Assembly: GCA_002803225.1 (NCBI GenBank)
Contig: NXFV01001055.1
Span: forward strand, 1-36,153
Direction: 5' to 3'
Source: Gamarada debralockiae
Taxonomy: Eukaryota; Ascomycota; Leotiomycetes; Helotiales; Hyphodiscaceae
Length of the DNA: 36,153 nt
The notes beneath the pieces were generated by a model. The model did no database searches. It was not told the origin of the DNA and worked only from the letters and a program-made list of their open reading frames with translations. Position numbers and translations under genes: made by a program. This document shows, in pieces, positions 9,768-21,329 of this stretch (position 1 is the stretch's first letter; each line of letters opens with the position of its first letter).

Positions 9768-12139
9768 TAGTAGTCAAAGGAACAAGGAAGACTATTTTGA
9801 AGGAGCACGTGTCATGGTAGAATCGGCTGAAGGGGAACATAGAATTTCGTGTGCCAACCAATCATAGGATCGGCTTCTATGTTGCTATAAAGAACGGGCC
9901 CGAAATTCTGATTGAAGAGTAAGGATTAAGAGAGAAGGGATAAAGGGGGGAGTAGCGAGGGAGACGTTGAATGCTATCAAATAGTACTTACGTAGTTGCA
10001 TTAGACTAGGGCAGATCTCCATAGGGAGCTCTTCTCATTAAAGACTACATTATCCACTGAATCGATCACTACCTTCACCACTGCTATAGTCGCTCCGCTG
10101 TATGAAAGTCATAGATATAAGTCGGATATTTGAATTGAAGGGATACGAAGCTTTACGCTTAAGTTCAGATTAACAATATAAGTAAGTAAGTTGGCTTTGC
10201 TGTTAAAATCACAATAAGTTCATCTGATCTCTACGCAATGAATAGGAACAAAGAAACAACCCAAAACATTTCAGAAGCCCCTGGCAACCTCCCTGCCTGA
10301 GGCACAAGTCCTGTCCCCCCCATTTTTAGTGTCCAAATTTCAACCTCCTATTTATTATAACATCGTTGAAAGAGGGTTGCACTCGATGTTATAAGTAGTT
10401 AATCTTAGCTTGTAATGCTTTGTATTGCCTGTACCACCTTGTTTTCTTGGCTGCTTTAAGTATAAGGTAGTAATTTTGCAATCTTGAATAGGGACTGGAA
10501 CGGAACTGGTTAGGGATAGAGGTTAAGCTGATCAGGGCCTTATTCCTGAGATCTAACTCATTTATAGGTATGTTTAATCTATGTTATTTTAGCGCGAAAT
10601 AGCTGCCAAAGTGTATGCAAGCACTCCAGTCCCAAAAAAAATATAACGTGGATGTACCATGCCGTATTGTAGAGTTCTGAGTTAAGACGCAAATTAGAGG
10701 ATATCGTCTACAGATCAGCTGAATATTCTGTTTTAAGAAAGCGAAGCGGTCGTTTAGTTGAGTAGCTTGCTGCTTCCCCGTCAATGCAATTAGGTCAAAC
10801 TAGTAAACATTGCGTACGAGCGTTACTTGCCTTTAGCAGCGCCATAACGAGCTGCGGCTCCCATAAAGGGCAAGCATGTTGTCTTGTCTGGGACCTCTCT
10901 AACCAATTAATCAATTCTTTCAATCATCACGGTCGCTTCACGCCACAGTAGGAAGCCTTCCACTAGGCATTCAGGACAGCGCCGATGAATTTCCGGCTCT
11001 TGAGCGAGACTCCAACTAAGCGAACGGGTTTATAGGAGTTTAGTCGGGGTTCAGTAAAATTAGTAGAAACTTTGGGGAGTTTGGTCGGGATTTGGTAACA
11101 GATATACTCTTGCATAGATTCTATCAGCATTGTTAATCCTACTAACTAGATTACATTGAGACTCAAGTTAATCCGACGAAGAGTTGAATTGTTAACGATT
11201 ATGGCAAGGAAATGTCGTTTAACCCTGCTCTTGCTGCAATCTTTTCTATACGGATGGATGTTTCCACAACATTCGTCTGCGTTTCTTCACATAATAGATA
11301 CGGGCGTTAAGGTATACCGAGGGGATTGAGCGCCGGAACGTGCATGGGCACCGGTTGGGTTGTAGGCTCTCTTCATGAGATCGGCACGAAAAGTAGGGCT
11401 AACAAATTCCAAAATCGGGAAGCTGTACGCATGAAGGCTCTGCAGCCTTGTAACCTTGCAACAAGCCAACTGATAGAATCAGCCAAAATACATCATAAGT
11501 TCATCTCGATGAAGGGATTTGCCTATGCCAAAGCTGTCGAAATGAATGAGACTCATAATTTTGTATAGTTCAGTTTTGCGTAACCAAAAACCTTACGGAG
11601 ACATCAATGATATCATATCTGAGAATTTGTCATCCTATCTTCCCCCTTCATGCGGCTCACCCCTGAAACGTGAAAACAGGGCCAAATTTACCTAGAAGGA
11701 TCCCCACCTCTTACATTGATGCTGTCGTACAGAATCTCCAATAAGAATACATTTTTACCTTGATACTTCCAAGTCACGGGATATGCTCATTCCTGCATTG
11801 TGGCTGATTCAAATGGTAGCGTAGGGCATCCCGCATGGGGCATCGGACTTAGTAAATCATCGAGCAGGGGCATTTGCTGCCGGGCCTTGAAAGGCCACTC
11901 CTCGTTGTGCAATGTTCTGAAAAGCACATTACAAGCCCCGAGAAAATTCAACACTTGAAATATTCTGCCAAGTTTGAGAGACGTGATGTCTTGTGAATCG
12001 GATGTATGGGGTATCAGTAAGCAGCTCGCGAATCTTGGAAATGGCATGAATGAATTCTGATGAGCTTTGCATCGTTGCGTAATGTATTCCAGCCTCTAAA
12101 CCCCTTCATGCCTCATCTGAATGATCAAAAGTATCCTTT
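9768..12139. other. 2.4-kb gene-poor stretch
   Basis: No frame here has convincing protein content. Short ORFs at 10584-10784, 11326-11568 and 11787-12047 lack domains, repeats or splice context. One small direct repeat is listed separately. Base composition drifts from AT-rich (9.8-11.3 kb) to average near 11.8 kb. Confidence 0.5.
11035..11098. repeat. Two imperfect 23-bp direct repeats
   Basis: GGAGTTTAGTCGGGGTTCAG (11035) and GGAGTTTGGTCGGGATTTGG (11076), each followed by TAA, start 41 bp apart. The four differences are all transitions (G/A or C/T). Confidence 0.6.
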
Positions 12140-12984
12140 TCAACCCACCTGCCCACCTGAGTTACAAAGACTGATGAACTCATCTGTGAGCGGTACCGGC
12201 GTGTCAAGAAAAGGTATCGTCTGGTTGTTCCAATTATCCTCTTCAACACCAAGACCCGCAATTCTCGCCTCCCCTTCAGAAGCCACACCCGTCACCGTCC
12301 CCCTCATCACATACTCCGTCTCTCCCCTCATAAAATAAATCTTCCCCTTCTGCTCCGCAATCTTGTCTCCCTTGCCATTCAAAATATCCTGCTTCACAGT
12401 CCCCAAATCGATTTCCACCGGACTAGGATTATTCGCCTTCATCTCATTCCTAAACCCCTTCCCATCAACCTCCGTCTTCACCATAACGGTCTTCGGCCCA
12501 TGCATGCCCTTCAAATGGACATCCTTAGCATAAATAATATTCGCCCTCAACAAAAACGCCTTGATACTGGCATGCCCATTCTCCAGTCTCAAAACCAGAG
12601 CTTCGTCCTGCATCAGTGATTTAACGAACGCTTTAAATGCGTCCATATTAGTGATTTTAATGAGCTGGTCGGTGACGGTCACGGTGGTGCCAGTTGATTT
12701 GGTGATTATTTCGGGGAGGTGGAGATGCCCGAAGATGCCTCCGGGGCCAGTCATGTCGAGGTCCATTTCGGACATCGTGGCGCTTATGGGGCCCGTGTTG
12801 GTTACTTGGGAGTTGAGGGACATGATGAAGGAGCTGTTGACTTTTGTTACTTTTGGATTCAGTTGTTGGAGGGAGGACTCACTCTCGGGTTGCATTAGTG
12901 ATTTTGATCCAGGACACCTCGAGTGTCGAGTGGTTGACGACGGCTTGGACTATTGCGTTCATTTTTTGCGGTTGGAGATAATTT
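12140..12984 (-). CDS. DUF3712-family protein (N-terminal exon not resolved)
   Basis: Two exons can be placed: 12984-12883 and 12833-12140. The 49-nt intron has donor GTGAGT and acceptor CAACAG, and joins phase 2 to give ITNATRDSFIMSL. The protein shows the order typical of fungal DUF3712 proteins: NHSTLEVSWIKITN, SLNSQVTNTGPISA, a Met/Asp-rich strand, FGHLHLPEI, an ITNMDAFKAFVKSLM helix, LRLENG, and YAKDVHLKGMHG. The family is membrane-anchored by one N-terminal helix, with the rest outside or in the lumen, and its role is unknown. Upstream of 12984 there is an acceptor (TTGCCAG), so at least one more exon is expected. I could not find a clean membrane helix in 12985-13380, so the N-terminus may be lost. 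Confidence 0.7.
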
Positions 12985-13554
12985 CTGGCAAGAATTTAGA
13001 ACAGTCAAAAATTAAGTGGAGGCTGGTGAAGGTGAGTTTTATGCTCATGCATGCCGCAAGAAAGTTACTACTACGACGGGATTCAGAACACTGTGCCACT
13101 TCCCCGCAGTTTCAGGCTCCAGAATACCGAGGCTTATTTTTCCTCTGCTTTCGTCATACCCATGTGATGCCTGGATTAAGGAAAGATATTTGGGAACAAA
13201 AAGATGATGATTCCTAACTGGGGAGCGTCGAGGTCTTGATGTTTGCCAAGGTCTTGCAAATTGGGTGGCCAGACCCTTGTGGTTGGCCCCGAAGCGGAAG
13301 GTCTTAGCTTTGCGAGGAGTCTTGGGATCCGCGACAACACCTCAAAACGTTTGTGAAACGTTACTAAGTACGCATAATTCATCAGTATATCTCACAAATG
13401 AGGAAATAGCTTGGTGTTCAGAACGGAAGATTGTGACAAAGCTGTTCAATGCTCATGATTAATTCACCGATGACCGAAACTCAAAATCATAATCAGATAT
13501 TGTGCGGGAGATGGAATTCTTCGGCCATCCACGAACTGGATTGTTCATAGCCAT
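12985..13554. other. Intergenic or unresolved 5' part of the DUF3712 gene
   Basis: No frame on the minus strand gives a hydrophobic helix joined to a good donor. Apart from possible lost exon sequence I see nothing. Confidence 0.4.
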
Positions 13555-14615
13555 TCATACTCCAAGCGCTGGACATGGCTTGCATCTCAAGTTGATATGC
13601 CTCTCTTCCCCATCAAAAATACCATTCGCCGACATCACGACTCTCACCGAAGGCTTCTTAGGCAGAGGATTGCGCTCTGGGCCCCATTTCTCGTAATGAT
13701 CGCGAATATCCTCGATGTTTTGTTGCATATCATCTGGGAGAGTCCAAATAAGAGATGCATGGCCAGACTTGGTCTCTTCGTCGAACATCGTCACCCGTTC
13801 CCTCTCAAAATTCTTGTCTACCACGATCGTCAACTCCCTCAAACTAATATAATCGATTAGAGGCCATGCGATTTGTCTGGTATTGTGCATTTTCACGGGC
13901 CAGAATCGGGTAGGAAGATTAAGATATCGGAGCTATAAAAACAAAACAAAGTTAGCAAATCGTTCACTCGATTTCAAACTCTAAGAAATCGCTCTGAAAG
14001 ATAACAATTTCATTTGCTCATCCCACTTGAAGGATTGTAAACTTGCCTCCTTCGTCTCGAATGGGAACTGTGCTGAAAATATCGACAAGAGCGGCAGCGG
14101 ACCTGTCGTTGCATTCTTCTTGCCTGGCTTTGTGTTAAAGTCGATGATGTCATCCTTTGGGTTCCACATAATATTCCGAGTCAGCCTCCCAACGTTGTGC
14201 ATCCTCATCGAAACATAGCCATCCAACCGTGCCCACTCTCGAGATTCCCGACAGACCACCGACGCAGGTAAAGTAGGGTAATCTTCTTCGACGATGAGGA
14301 AAGCGGAGAAGAAGCCCGGGGTTGCCAGCTCCTTCCCTCTTTGGGTTCTCCTGTATTCGGGGATCGGGGGCGTGCCGAAGGAGGATTGGTACGGGACTTG
14401 GTGTACGAAGGGAGGTGGATCTCTGGAATATCTGAGTGTTAGTAATGATTCATTTTAATTGAACTGTTCTGAGTTCCTATCAACAACTCACTTTCGTCAA
14501 CACGTTGGAATTCGCAATGGAGGGGAACCAGTCGCGGTTCGAAGGTCCACTCCCAGATTTCGCGACGGAGTTCTTCTGGGAGGTCTGGGAAAAGCTGGAA
14601 GGTTTGGGTGGCCAT
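13555..14615 (-). CDS. 2EXR-domain protein
   Basis: Three exons, 14615-14492, 14420-14047 and 13932-13555, give 291 aa. The N-terminus FQLFPDLPEELRREIWEW is the hallmark of the fungal 2EXR family, followed by the VCRESREW helix and LRYLNLPTRFWPVK. 2EXR proteins are numerous in Pezizomycotina and their function is unknown. The start is the first ATG (MATQTF). Intron 1 uses GTGAGT with a GAG acceptor, which keeps the phase. Intron 2 (14046-13933, 114 nt) has no usable GT donor. The consensus GC donor GAG/GCAAGT joins in phase 0 to a TTTATAG acceptor with a TGCTAAC branch site, so I call a GC-AG intron. Reading through instead meets a TAG at 13981. Confidence 0.78.
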
Positions 14616-16156
14616 CTTGTGGAATAATTCGACGCGAGGCTGAAGTTGAGTTAACAAGGCAAGTGACCTAGGCAGCCAGCCATCTGCCCTAAGTCACCGC
14701 TTTTGTTCGGGTTGCTTCTAGGTACGACCCCTAAAATAGGGGTGAATTTAGGCGTAGACGTCATTTGATCAGTCTCTTTATGAATTAGCAGGTCTGAAGT
14801 TAAATCACTCCCAGTATTCATCTGATTGGACGCAACTCATCCGTATTGATACGACAGAAGCCGACAAATCCACTAACGAAAGGCCTTTGAACTCGACTGC
14901 CAAATACCGGTAAGGTTTTTGTCGGCCTGCTCAGTGGCTCAATTGGGTTGGGGTGGTTCACATTCAGTCATTGATAACAAGATTCTCCACTTCTAAGGGC
15001 AACTTTCTGTAGTGTCAACACCGGTTGAAATGCCTAGGATCGCACAAGGATGAAAAGATTGCCAAATTTCCAGTCACGTGATGGGGACGGAGCTAGGTAG
15101 TGGCTTCTTTTTGAGAAGATTCCGGATCCCAAGCCTCTCCAGCAAGTGCAGCCAATTCGTCAATAGAAGTAGCAATATTGCGCGGGGATTTAAGGTTTCA
15201 TTTGCATTGGAAGACAGATTAACAAATTACCCCTAACACCGCCTGAACGGCTGAAGCACCTCATTGGAAAGAGACTCTTTCCAATAAGCACCCTTTCATT
15301 ATCTCTCCAGCGACATGAGCTGAGAGATGGGCTTTTCTAATTGATAACTGAATCCAAATGAGGAATCATTGTAAGACGTATCATAAAACGCGGGAGGACC
15401 CTCTGACCACTCTGCTGTGCAAGGCAAGTCCCGACGCGCTAAGCCCAGCGGATTGCTGCAGTTCTTCACGGTCACTTGAAAACAGAAAAACAACCTGTAA
15501 CTATTTCTAGTCAAATTTGAATCACTGGACTCACGGACATCGAAACTTCATTCCCCGGAAGATACGAGTGCTCAGCGACTTCCCGTTGAGGGTCGTGGGT
15601 TAAATAACGAGTACGAGGGTACTTGCTGATCCCGACGTCATGTCAGCCTCAGCCTTAAAACACGAGACGGCAGTCCTTGCCGCAGCAAGCCATTTTTTCT
15701 ACCAACAGATCGGTTGGAATCCAGGAGATGAGTTTAAGCACTGCGCCACAGTCGTCTCCAGCTTCTCGTTCTTTCATTACGTATGATTGGTGAAACGTTA
15801 CAACTCGTCGGGTCCAATCGCTGTTAAAATCACGGGAAAGAGCGACTCAAAAATCTCGTATTTTGTGCAACCTAGAGCCCCTTTCCCCATGACCCAGGAA
15901 TAGCATCAGCTTAGAAGATCTTTAATTCCGAGGCAGGAAATGACGGCTTGACGTGAGGGGAAGTGACGCCCCTTGTTAGGCATACCCCTTGCAACTGCCA
16001 AAGAGCTATATAAGACGAACGTCGTGATACCTCCATTTCAACATCATCACACATTCAATCGCATCACGTTCTTCAAAACACAAACAGTCGTTTCAAAACA
16101 ACCAATAATAAACCCTTCTTCATTCATCAAACCACTCACTCCACCAAGCCATCAAA
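14616..16156. other. Intergenic between 2EXR gene and NIS1-like gene
   Basis: This is a shared divergent promoter region, 1.5 kb. On the minus strand, 15670-15530 has an open stretch (ISKYPRTRYLTHDPQREVAE) and 15500-15299 another with two Cys, which could be remains of a small gene. I could not splice them in phase and do not recognise them. Confidence 0.4.
16007..16014 (+). promoter_or_regulatory. TATA box of the NIS1-like gene
   Basis: TATATAAG lies 143 bases before the start codon. It is followed by a C/A-rich leader with CATCATCACACATTC and TTCAAAACAC, typical of highly expressed fungal secreted-protein genes. Confidence 0.6.
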
Positions 16157-16597
16157 ATGCGTTTCTCTTCCGCCGCAGCTGTCGCCGCCCTCTCCCTCCT
16201 CTCCGGAGCAAACGCAATCATCACCGGCATCACCGCACCATCCACTATCGCTCCCGGAGAGCCCTTCACCGTCACGCTCAACACCGCCAACTACATCCAA
16301 GCCGTCTACAACGTTGCTGCAGCTTTCGGTATTGCGGATGGGAAGGGATACCCACAGTCGCTTGGCACGGTCATCAATTCCGAATACCTTGGCCCTGCTG
16401 ACTCCAACATCCTCACTCCTATTACCTTCTCCATGAGCATCGACCCAAGCACTCCCACCGGGCCTGCGCTTCTTTCGGCTGCGGTCTTCAGCTTGTATGG
16501 TGCGGTTGCTGGACCTGGCACGGATATGTACAATGTCACGGTCACTGTGGGAACTGAGACTAGCACCACCACGGTCACTAGCAACGGATCTTATTAG
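16157..16597 (+). CDS. NIS1: NIS1-family core effector, secreted
   Basis: An intact single exon encodes 146 aa. The start ATCAAAATGC opens the signal peptide MRFSSAAAVAALSLLSGANA. The mature part begins IITGITAPSTIAPGEPFTV and continues with NYIQAVYNVAAAFGIADG, SLGTVINSEYLGP and AAVFSLYGA. This is the order and spacing of NIS1, the necrosis-inducing secreted protein described from Colletotrichum and conserved across many ascomycetes and some basidiomycetes. NIS1 is known to be secreted during infection, to bind plant immune receptor kinases and to dampen pattern-triggered immunity. Length and domain are complete, and the protein ends in a short Thr/Ser tail. A good TATA box and leader suggest it is expressed. 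It has no clustered partners. Confidence 0.93.
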   Translation: MRFSSAAAVAALSLLSGANAIITGITAPSTIAPGEPFTVTLNTANYIQAVYNVAAAFGIADGKGYPQSLGTVINSEYLGPADSNILTPITFSMSIDPSTPTGPALLSAAVFSLYGAVAGPGTDMYNVTVTVGTETSTTTVTSNGSY

Positions 16598-17278
16598 AGG
16601 CATTGGGAATTAGGAATGAAGTGTATTGGAGTAGTGGGGAATGCTGATGGTGAAATATGAGAGGAGGCGGGGTGAAATTGACGAGTTTTTCCTTTGTTGG
16701 ATGGTTGCATTGCATGGCGAATCGGTCTGGAAGCATGGCATGGTCTGGGTTTCAATTATGTACTCATAATACGGGTGAAAGTCCGTCTGACTTCAAAACA
16801 CTCCTTAAACCAAATATAACTAGCTCAATTTCTAGAACGATTGCAGCACCTCCTGCAAACCTCGGCCTCGCTTGGTGTAAAAATATTGGACAACGCCAAA
16901 ACCACCCTCTTAGAACAACAGATCGGCGTTCACAAGTTGGGGTTCCAAGGGACTTCCCAAAGATTCCAGGCTCACTAGATAGATGTCCACTCCAAAGGAG
17001 TAGCATGACGGCGAAGCTAATCACACGTCATCAGCTCGGAAACTAGAAATCAGTTTTCCAACACAACAAATAATCGATTTCTCAATAGAAATTTCCTCAA
17101 ATTGGATGCACCAAAAGGGTCGGAGTGTCTTTGATTGAGTTGAACTTGCTTACATTGAATCTTTGACTTTGAATCCATCTTTTCAGTGGATTGTAGCTCT
17201 AAGTCGACCCTTTAAGTGAAGAAGGCTGTACAAGTACCTCTAGAAAATAGTCAGTATGGCTTTTTAGGACCATCGCTC
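16598..17278. other. Intergenic, 3' of NIS1
   Basis: This holds the NIS1 3' untranslated region and ordinary intergenic DNA. The 129-codon frame at 16657-17046 has no recognisable features. Confidence 0.5.
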
Positions 17279-18455
17279 ATGTTTCTTCCTAGGCCAAAAG
17301 AAATAAACCCATAGAAGCTTGAAGAAGCTAAGTTTTAGCCTGCCTGGTTTGAGGCGCTGCACGCATTTCTGCCTAAATCTAGTGGCAGTTTTCAAAGCCA
17401 TCCTCAGAAACGGAAACGGCCACAGGGTATTGAAGTCCTAGAACTGCGATTTTATTCGAAGAGACCATCTACTTCTACCCTGGCTTAGTTGGCCTTGGTC
17501 GTTCACGAGCGCAGGCATGGCTAGCTGGCATCGAGCGACCATCGAAGGAGCAGCTGTTGCGGAACCAGCATTTGTTAAACTATGAGTATTTGTTCGATAC
17601 CGAACAACTGCTTGCAACCGAGCAATTGTTGGAGATTATTGAGCAGCTGTTGAGGAATGAGGAGGGTAGATCCAAGGATCCTATGTTGAAATGGGGGCCA
17701 CAGCTTGTAGCTCTGCATCGCTCTTTCCTTGCCAAATGTCGTCGCCCAGCTTCAAACTGCACTGATGGGCTACAACCACGATATGAATGGCAGTATGGCA
17801 ATAAGTTTCTACATTGCTGCAACTGTTTTGCATCACGGCTCGGCAGCCTTGAGAGATGGAGGGGCCAGGGCACATCTTCACATCCTTGACATCCACAATC
17901 TCCTGAAATCGAGAGCTACAAGCTTTAGTCCACATATACCAGTCAACCTCATTTGCTCTCTCATCGTCACCGGTCATAGAGTGTCGCGAGAGATTCCTCC
18001 TCCATCACCATACAACATACCATTCTGAGACCTTTCGGATATTCCCTTGCCGTTTTCAAGCAATGGCTTCACACAGCGAGCTCACATTCCGGCCATGACT
18101 TCTCTTGTATTCTGGAGAGTGGAGAGTGGGTAGAGTACTACAGTTACCAGCTAAATTTGGAAATTGCAAGATGGGATCCACCGATGAAGGGAATTCGGTT
18201 TACTGCAGAACCAGACGTTGGTCCATTTGCATTCGCAGCATCTGGTACGGATAATGTTGATAGCTCCACGCTCGTGGGAAGCATTACTGATACCGGTGCT
18301 GTCGAAATGAGGAAGACTTATGCCAAGGGCTTCTACTGGGATTGGATTGCCTCCATGACTCCTTTGGCATTGCGGATACCTGGGGGCGATGAACCCAATT
18401 ACGCGGACACAGTGGACACTTGTGGTTATGGAAGAGAGAATGGTCTCGATCGTAA
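17279..18455 (+). pseudogene. Multiply frameshifted copy of an uncharacterised fungal family
   Basis: Five collinear pieces on the + strand together read as one protein of about 390 aa. They are 17279-17470 (FEALHAFLPKSSGSF), about 17440-17730 (FEETIYFYPGLVGLGRS, LHRSFLAKC), about 17735-18025 (LQTALMGYNHDMNGSM, HHGSAALRDGGARAH, LICSLIVTGHR), about 18028-18363 (FKQWLHTASSHSGHDF, DPPMKGIRFTAEPD, SITDTGAVEMRKTYAKG, SMTP) and 18366-18455 (GIADTWGR, SGHLWLWKREW). The frame changes at about 17465, 17735, 18026 and 18364. The last is a one-base loss in a T run. Stops lie at 17312, 17336, 18026 and 18390. No intron motifs explain the changes. I have seen this layout in hypothetical fungal proteins, with no known function. 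It ends 53 bp before the convergent MFS gene. Confidence 0.68.
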
Positions 18456-18507
18456 TGACTATCGCTTGCACGGCTCGAGGCAGATCATGCTCGGAAGTGA
18501 GACGCTT

Positions 18508-20641
18508 CTAGTTCGTCTTGAAATGAGACTGTCCACTCCAGACCCTCAATCTCTTTCCGAAACCTTGCAGGACCATAATAAGCCCAAGTCCAGCGGCACA
18601 GCTAGCCGCTTGCACTCCCATGGACTGCTCCGTGCCTTTCGCATTTGCCCAGGTAACCTGATGGAACGCATTCGTTAGCACTCTTCCAAACTTTAATCAA
18701 TATTTGCGTTCTGATAAAGACGTGTCCTTCTAATGCAGAAAAGTGAGTATTTACCTGGAAATACGATATAATGAAGCCGCCCGCCGTTCGTGCAAAATTC
18801 AACCACGACGCCACTTCCCCAGAGGCCTGTAACATAGAAGTATCAGCATACGCGTAGGACTATAGATCTATCTGTGTCAACCACTTGCGGTGGGACTCTT
18901 CTTACCTCTGGATAACTATCAAGTACATACGCATTCAAGCCCACTGTTGTAATCATAATACCAAAGACATACAATCCCCAACCAAGCGAAGCGATCATGT
19001 AATGGTATCCTCTTTCAAGGGCAAATCCAAGTAGCACGAGGCCAGCTAGCATAAACGGTGTGCTGAGCCAGATGACTGCGAGACGTGACTCCGGCTCCAG
19101 ACGGCCTTTGTGACGGTGCATATACCAACGTGCGACCAGATCGTGAAGCCAATGGCCAACTAGCTCTCCTAGTGTGGCTGCAACGATTGGTGTAAAGTAG
19201 AAGAAGCCTAATAGGTTACACGGAATTAGTACATATATTTGGAGTCAAGATGAACTGTGCAGAAGACTTACCAATCTGTCTCGGTCCAAAGTTGTGTAAA
19301 GGGGTAAGGAAAATAGCAAGCGTTGTGTTGATTCCGACTACCCATGCGAAAGTGATCAAGTAGTAGAAGGCACCAATGGCAACTGGGACTTTTGAAAGCA
19401 CAATAAAGGGTCGCGACATAGCTTGACCAAAATTATTGCGGAGGTTCCTGCTTTTCCATTGGGACACGCCGATCATACGCATCACCCTTGAACCGCGCGG
19501 CGGTTGAGATTCTGGAGGGATTCGGCGGTCGTAGTAGGTCTCATCCACAAACAAAATGATGGCTATGAGGCATAGACCTGTCTCAATGGTGTACACACCA
19601 AAAGCCCACTGCCACTTTTGAGTCGAGATAATGAAGGCGGCAAATAGGGGTCCGAAATAGGGCGATAGGATGATGAATGCTGCCCAAATATTGATTTTGC
19701 GGCTGAACTACTGTTAATATGAGGAAGAGAATCATATTAGAGAAGAGCCTTACGCATGCTCGTGGAAGTAAAACATGTCTGGATAGAGTCAACAAAGCGT
19801 TCATAGAGACAAGAATGGAGGAAACTTTGATTACCTTTAATGAACATCAAACCACCCTAGACAACAGTGAGCCTTAAGAAGTTGAATTAGAGAGAAGAGA
19901 GTGCCGAGGACTAACCCCTTGTGCCACGGTGCTGAAGAATCCATTTAGGATTCGTGCTGCCATAAAAGACTCGAAAGTAGCAGCGCCAGCACACCAAGCT
20001 GAAGTTGCGAGTGCAAAGACAATGAACCAGAACAGGACTGGGTATCTTCCAAAATAAGCGGACAAGGCAACGGCAACAACACCGCCTGCGCCCAGCATAA
20101 AGACATTGCCAACCTGGGAATGATTTACTTCGTCTTCTGACATACCCCAAATACTAAATGATCCAATTTTATTAGTAAAGATACACAAGGAAATATATGG
20201 TGGAGAAAGGTTGTGCTCACGCCGCTTGTGGTATTAGCGTGACTGCGCCAGTAGCTGATCCGTAGTCCGGGAGGAAGGCTGTGCGGAGGAAATTAATATT
20301 GTGATTTATCTCAAATCAAATATAGGAGGAAGCAAACCAGTAAACGATATGACCGCGAGGATCACATTTTTCTTAGTTTGACTCCAATTCAACGGGTCGT
20401 TGGGATCTGAGCTTGGCTGGGGAATCAAAATTGTAGAGCCATCCTTCGTTGTCTTCAGATGCCGCGAAGAAGCATTGCCTGCTTGCGCATCTAAAACGTA
20501 TCCTTCGAGCTCACCAATGTGGTAAAGGTCAGTATCGTTCTCTTCAATGCTGGTTGGAGCTGCCTTTTCGAGGTCGCTTTCCGCCGTCGAATTTGCAGAA
20601 TCCGCAGCAACCTGTGACGAGTGCTTTGTCGAAGACATCAT
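18508..20641 (-). CDS. MFS transporter, DHA1 drug/polyamine type
   Basis: Nine exons give an intact 533-aa protein: 20641-20338, 20278-20221, 20153-19916, 19856-19835, 19778-19754, 19702-19272, 19207-18906, 18826-18755 and 18657-18508. Every junction keeps phase with GT-AG ends. The N-terminus is cytoplasmic and acidic and ends in SDPNDPLNWS, the entry motif of fungal 12-helix DHA1 carriers related to HOL1 and YHK8. Following are AIWGMSEDEVNHSQVGNVF, the loop GRYPVLFW, SFMAARILNGFFSTVAQGG, a central cytoplasmic loop ETYYDRRIPPE, FAWVVGINTTLAIFL, GWGLYVFGIMITTVG and SGEVASWLNFARTAGGF. By family it is a plasma-membrane proton antiporter or symporter for small cations or toxic compounds. The substrate cannot be read from sequence. 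It is divergent from the sugar transporter with 1.67 kb between starts. Exons 4 and 5 are only 22 and 25 nt. Confidence 0.9.
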
Positions 20642-21317
20642 ACAATGAGATATCAGTGGGCAGCTGGAAGAGCAGAATGGGAAGTATTGAAAACTTGGTA
20701 TAACCAAACGTGTTTTCTGATATGTTATGAGAAGGTTGAGAATATGCCAGACGCGGGGTCTTTATGTCTGTCGGAAGCTTGAAGAACTAGCATGCAGATT
20801 AAGTGGCATGTTCTCGATCCCGTTCTGTTTGTTGATCAGCACTCGATGTGACATGTTAATCATATAATCTTTTGAGGCTAGGGTCTGGCCCGTCTGGGGT
20901 CTGGAGTCGGTTGGTACCCGACAGATGGGGGTAGGGCGAATCATGCTTGTGGACCCAGAAGCGTTGCGCTTATGCGACGGGTATTTGCTTTCCATGGAGT
21001 CTTGCTATCTCTTTCTGCCGAGTAGACAGACAACCGTTACGTACCGGCTGAGAATGCGGGAAATACCATAGGTATGACTCACGGAAATCAGACATGAGGC
21101 CCTTCATCCGTTGAAGAGACCATTCTCTGCCGCTCCTTAGCGTGGTGGTAGGCCAATAACGACTTAAGAGAGAATGTCCATAAGAACTGTAGCCATATGA
21201 AGGTCGAAGTGTAGAAATATGACAAAAGATAGCATAATGGTTAGCAAGCAACTCATTTTGACGATCCCTGCAATGTTGACCAACTCTCCGCATTGTTCCG
21301 CCAACTGGGGTTACACT

Positions 21318-21329
21318 CCCCGCCTCCGC
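21318..21329. promoter_or_regulatory. Paired CreA-type sites
   Basis: CCCCGC directly followed by CTCCGC. Both match the reverse complement of SYGGRG, the carbon-repressor CreA/Cre1 site, and adjacent pairs are the usual functional form. They lie about 1 kb upstream of the sugar transporter, so the link is tentative. Confidence 0.35.

Noticed and set aside
12561..13217. 218-codon + strand ORF
   Set aside because: Opposite strand of the DUF3712 gene, which has clear family motifs and a consensus intron.
16657..17046. 129-codon + strand ORF after NIS1
   Set aside because: No family features, no promoter, and composition like intergenic DNA.
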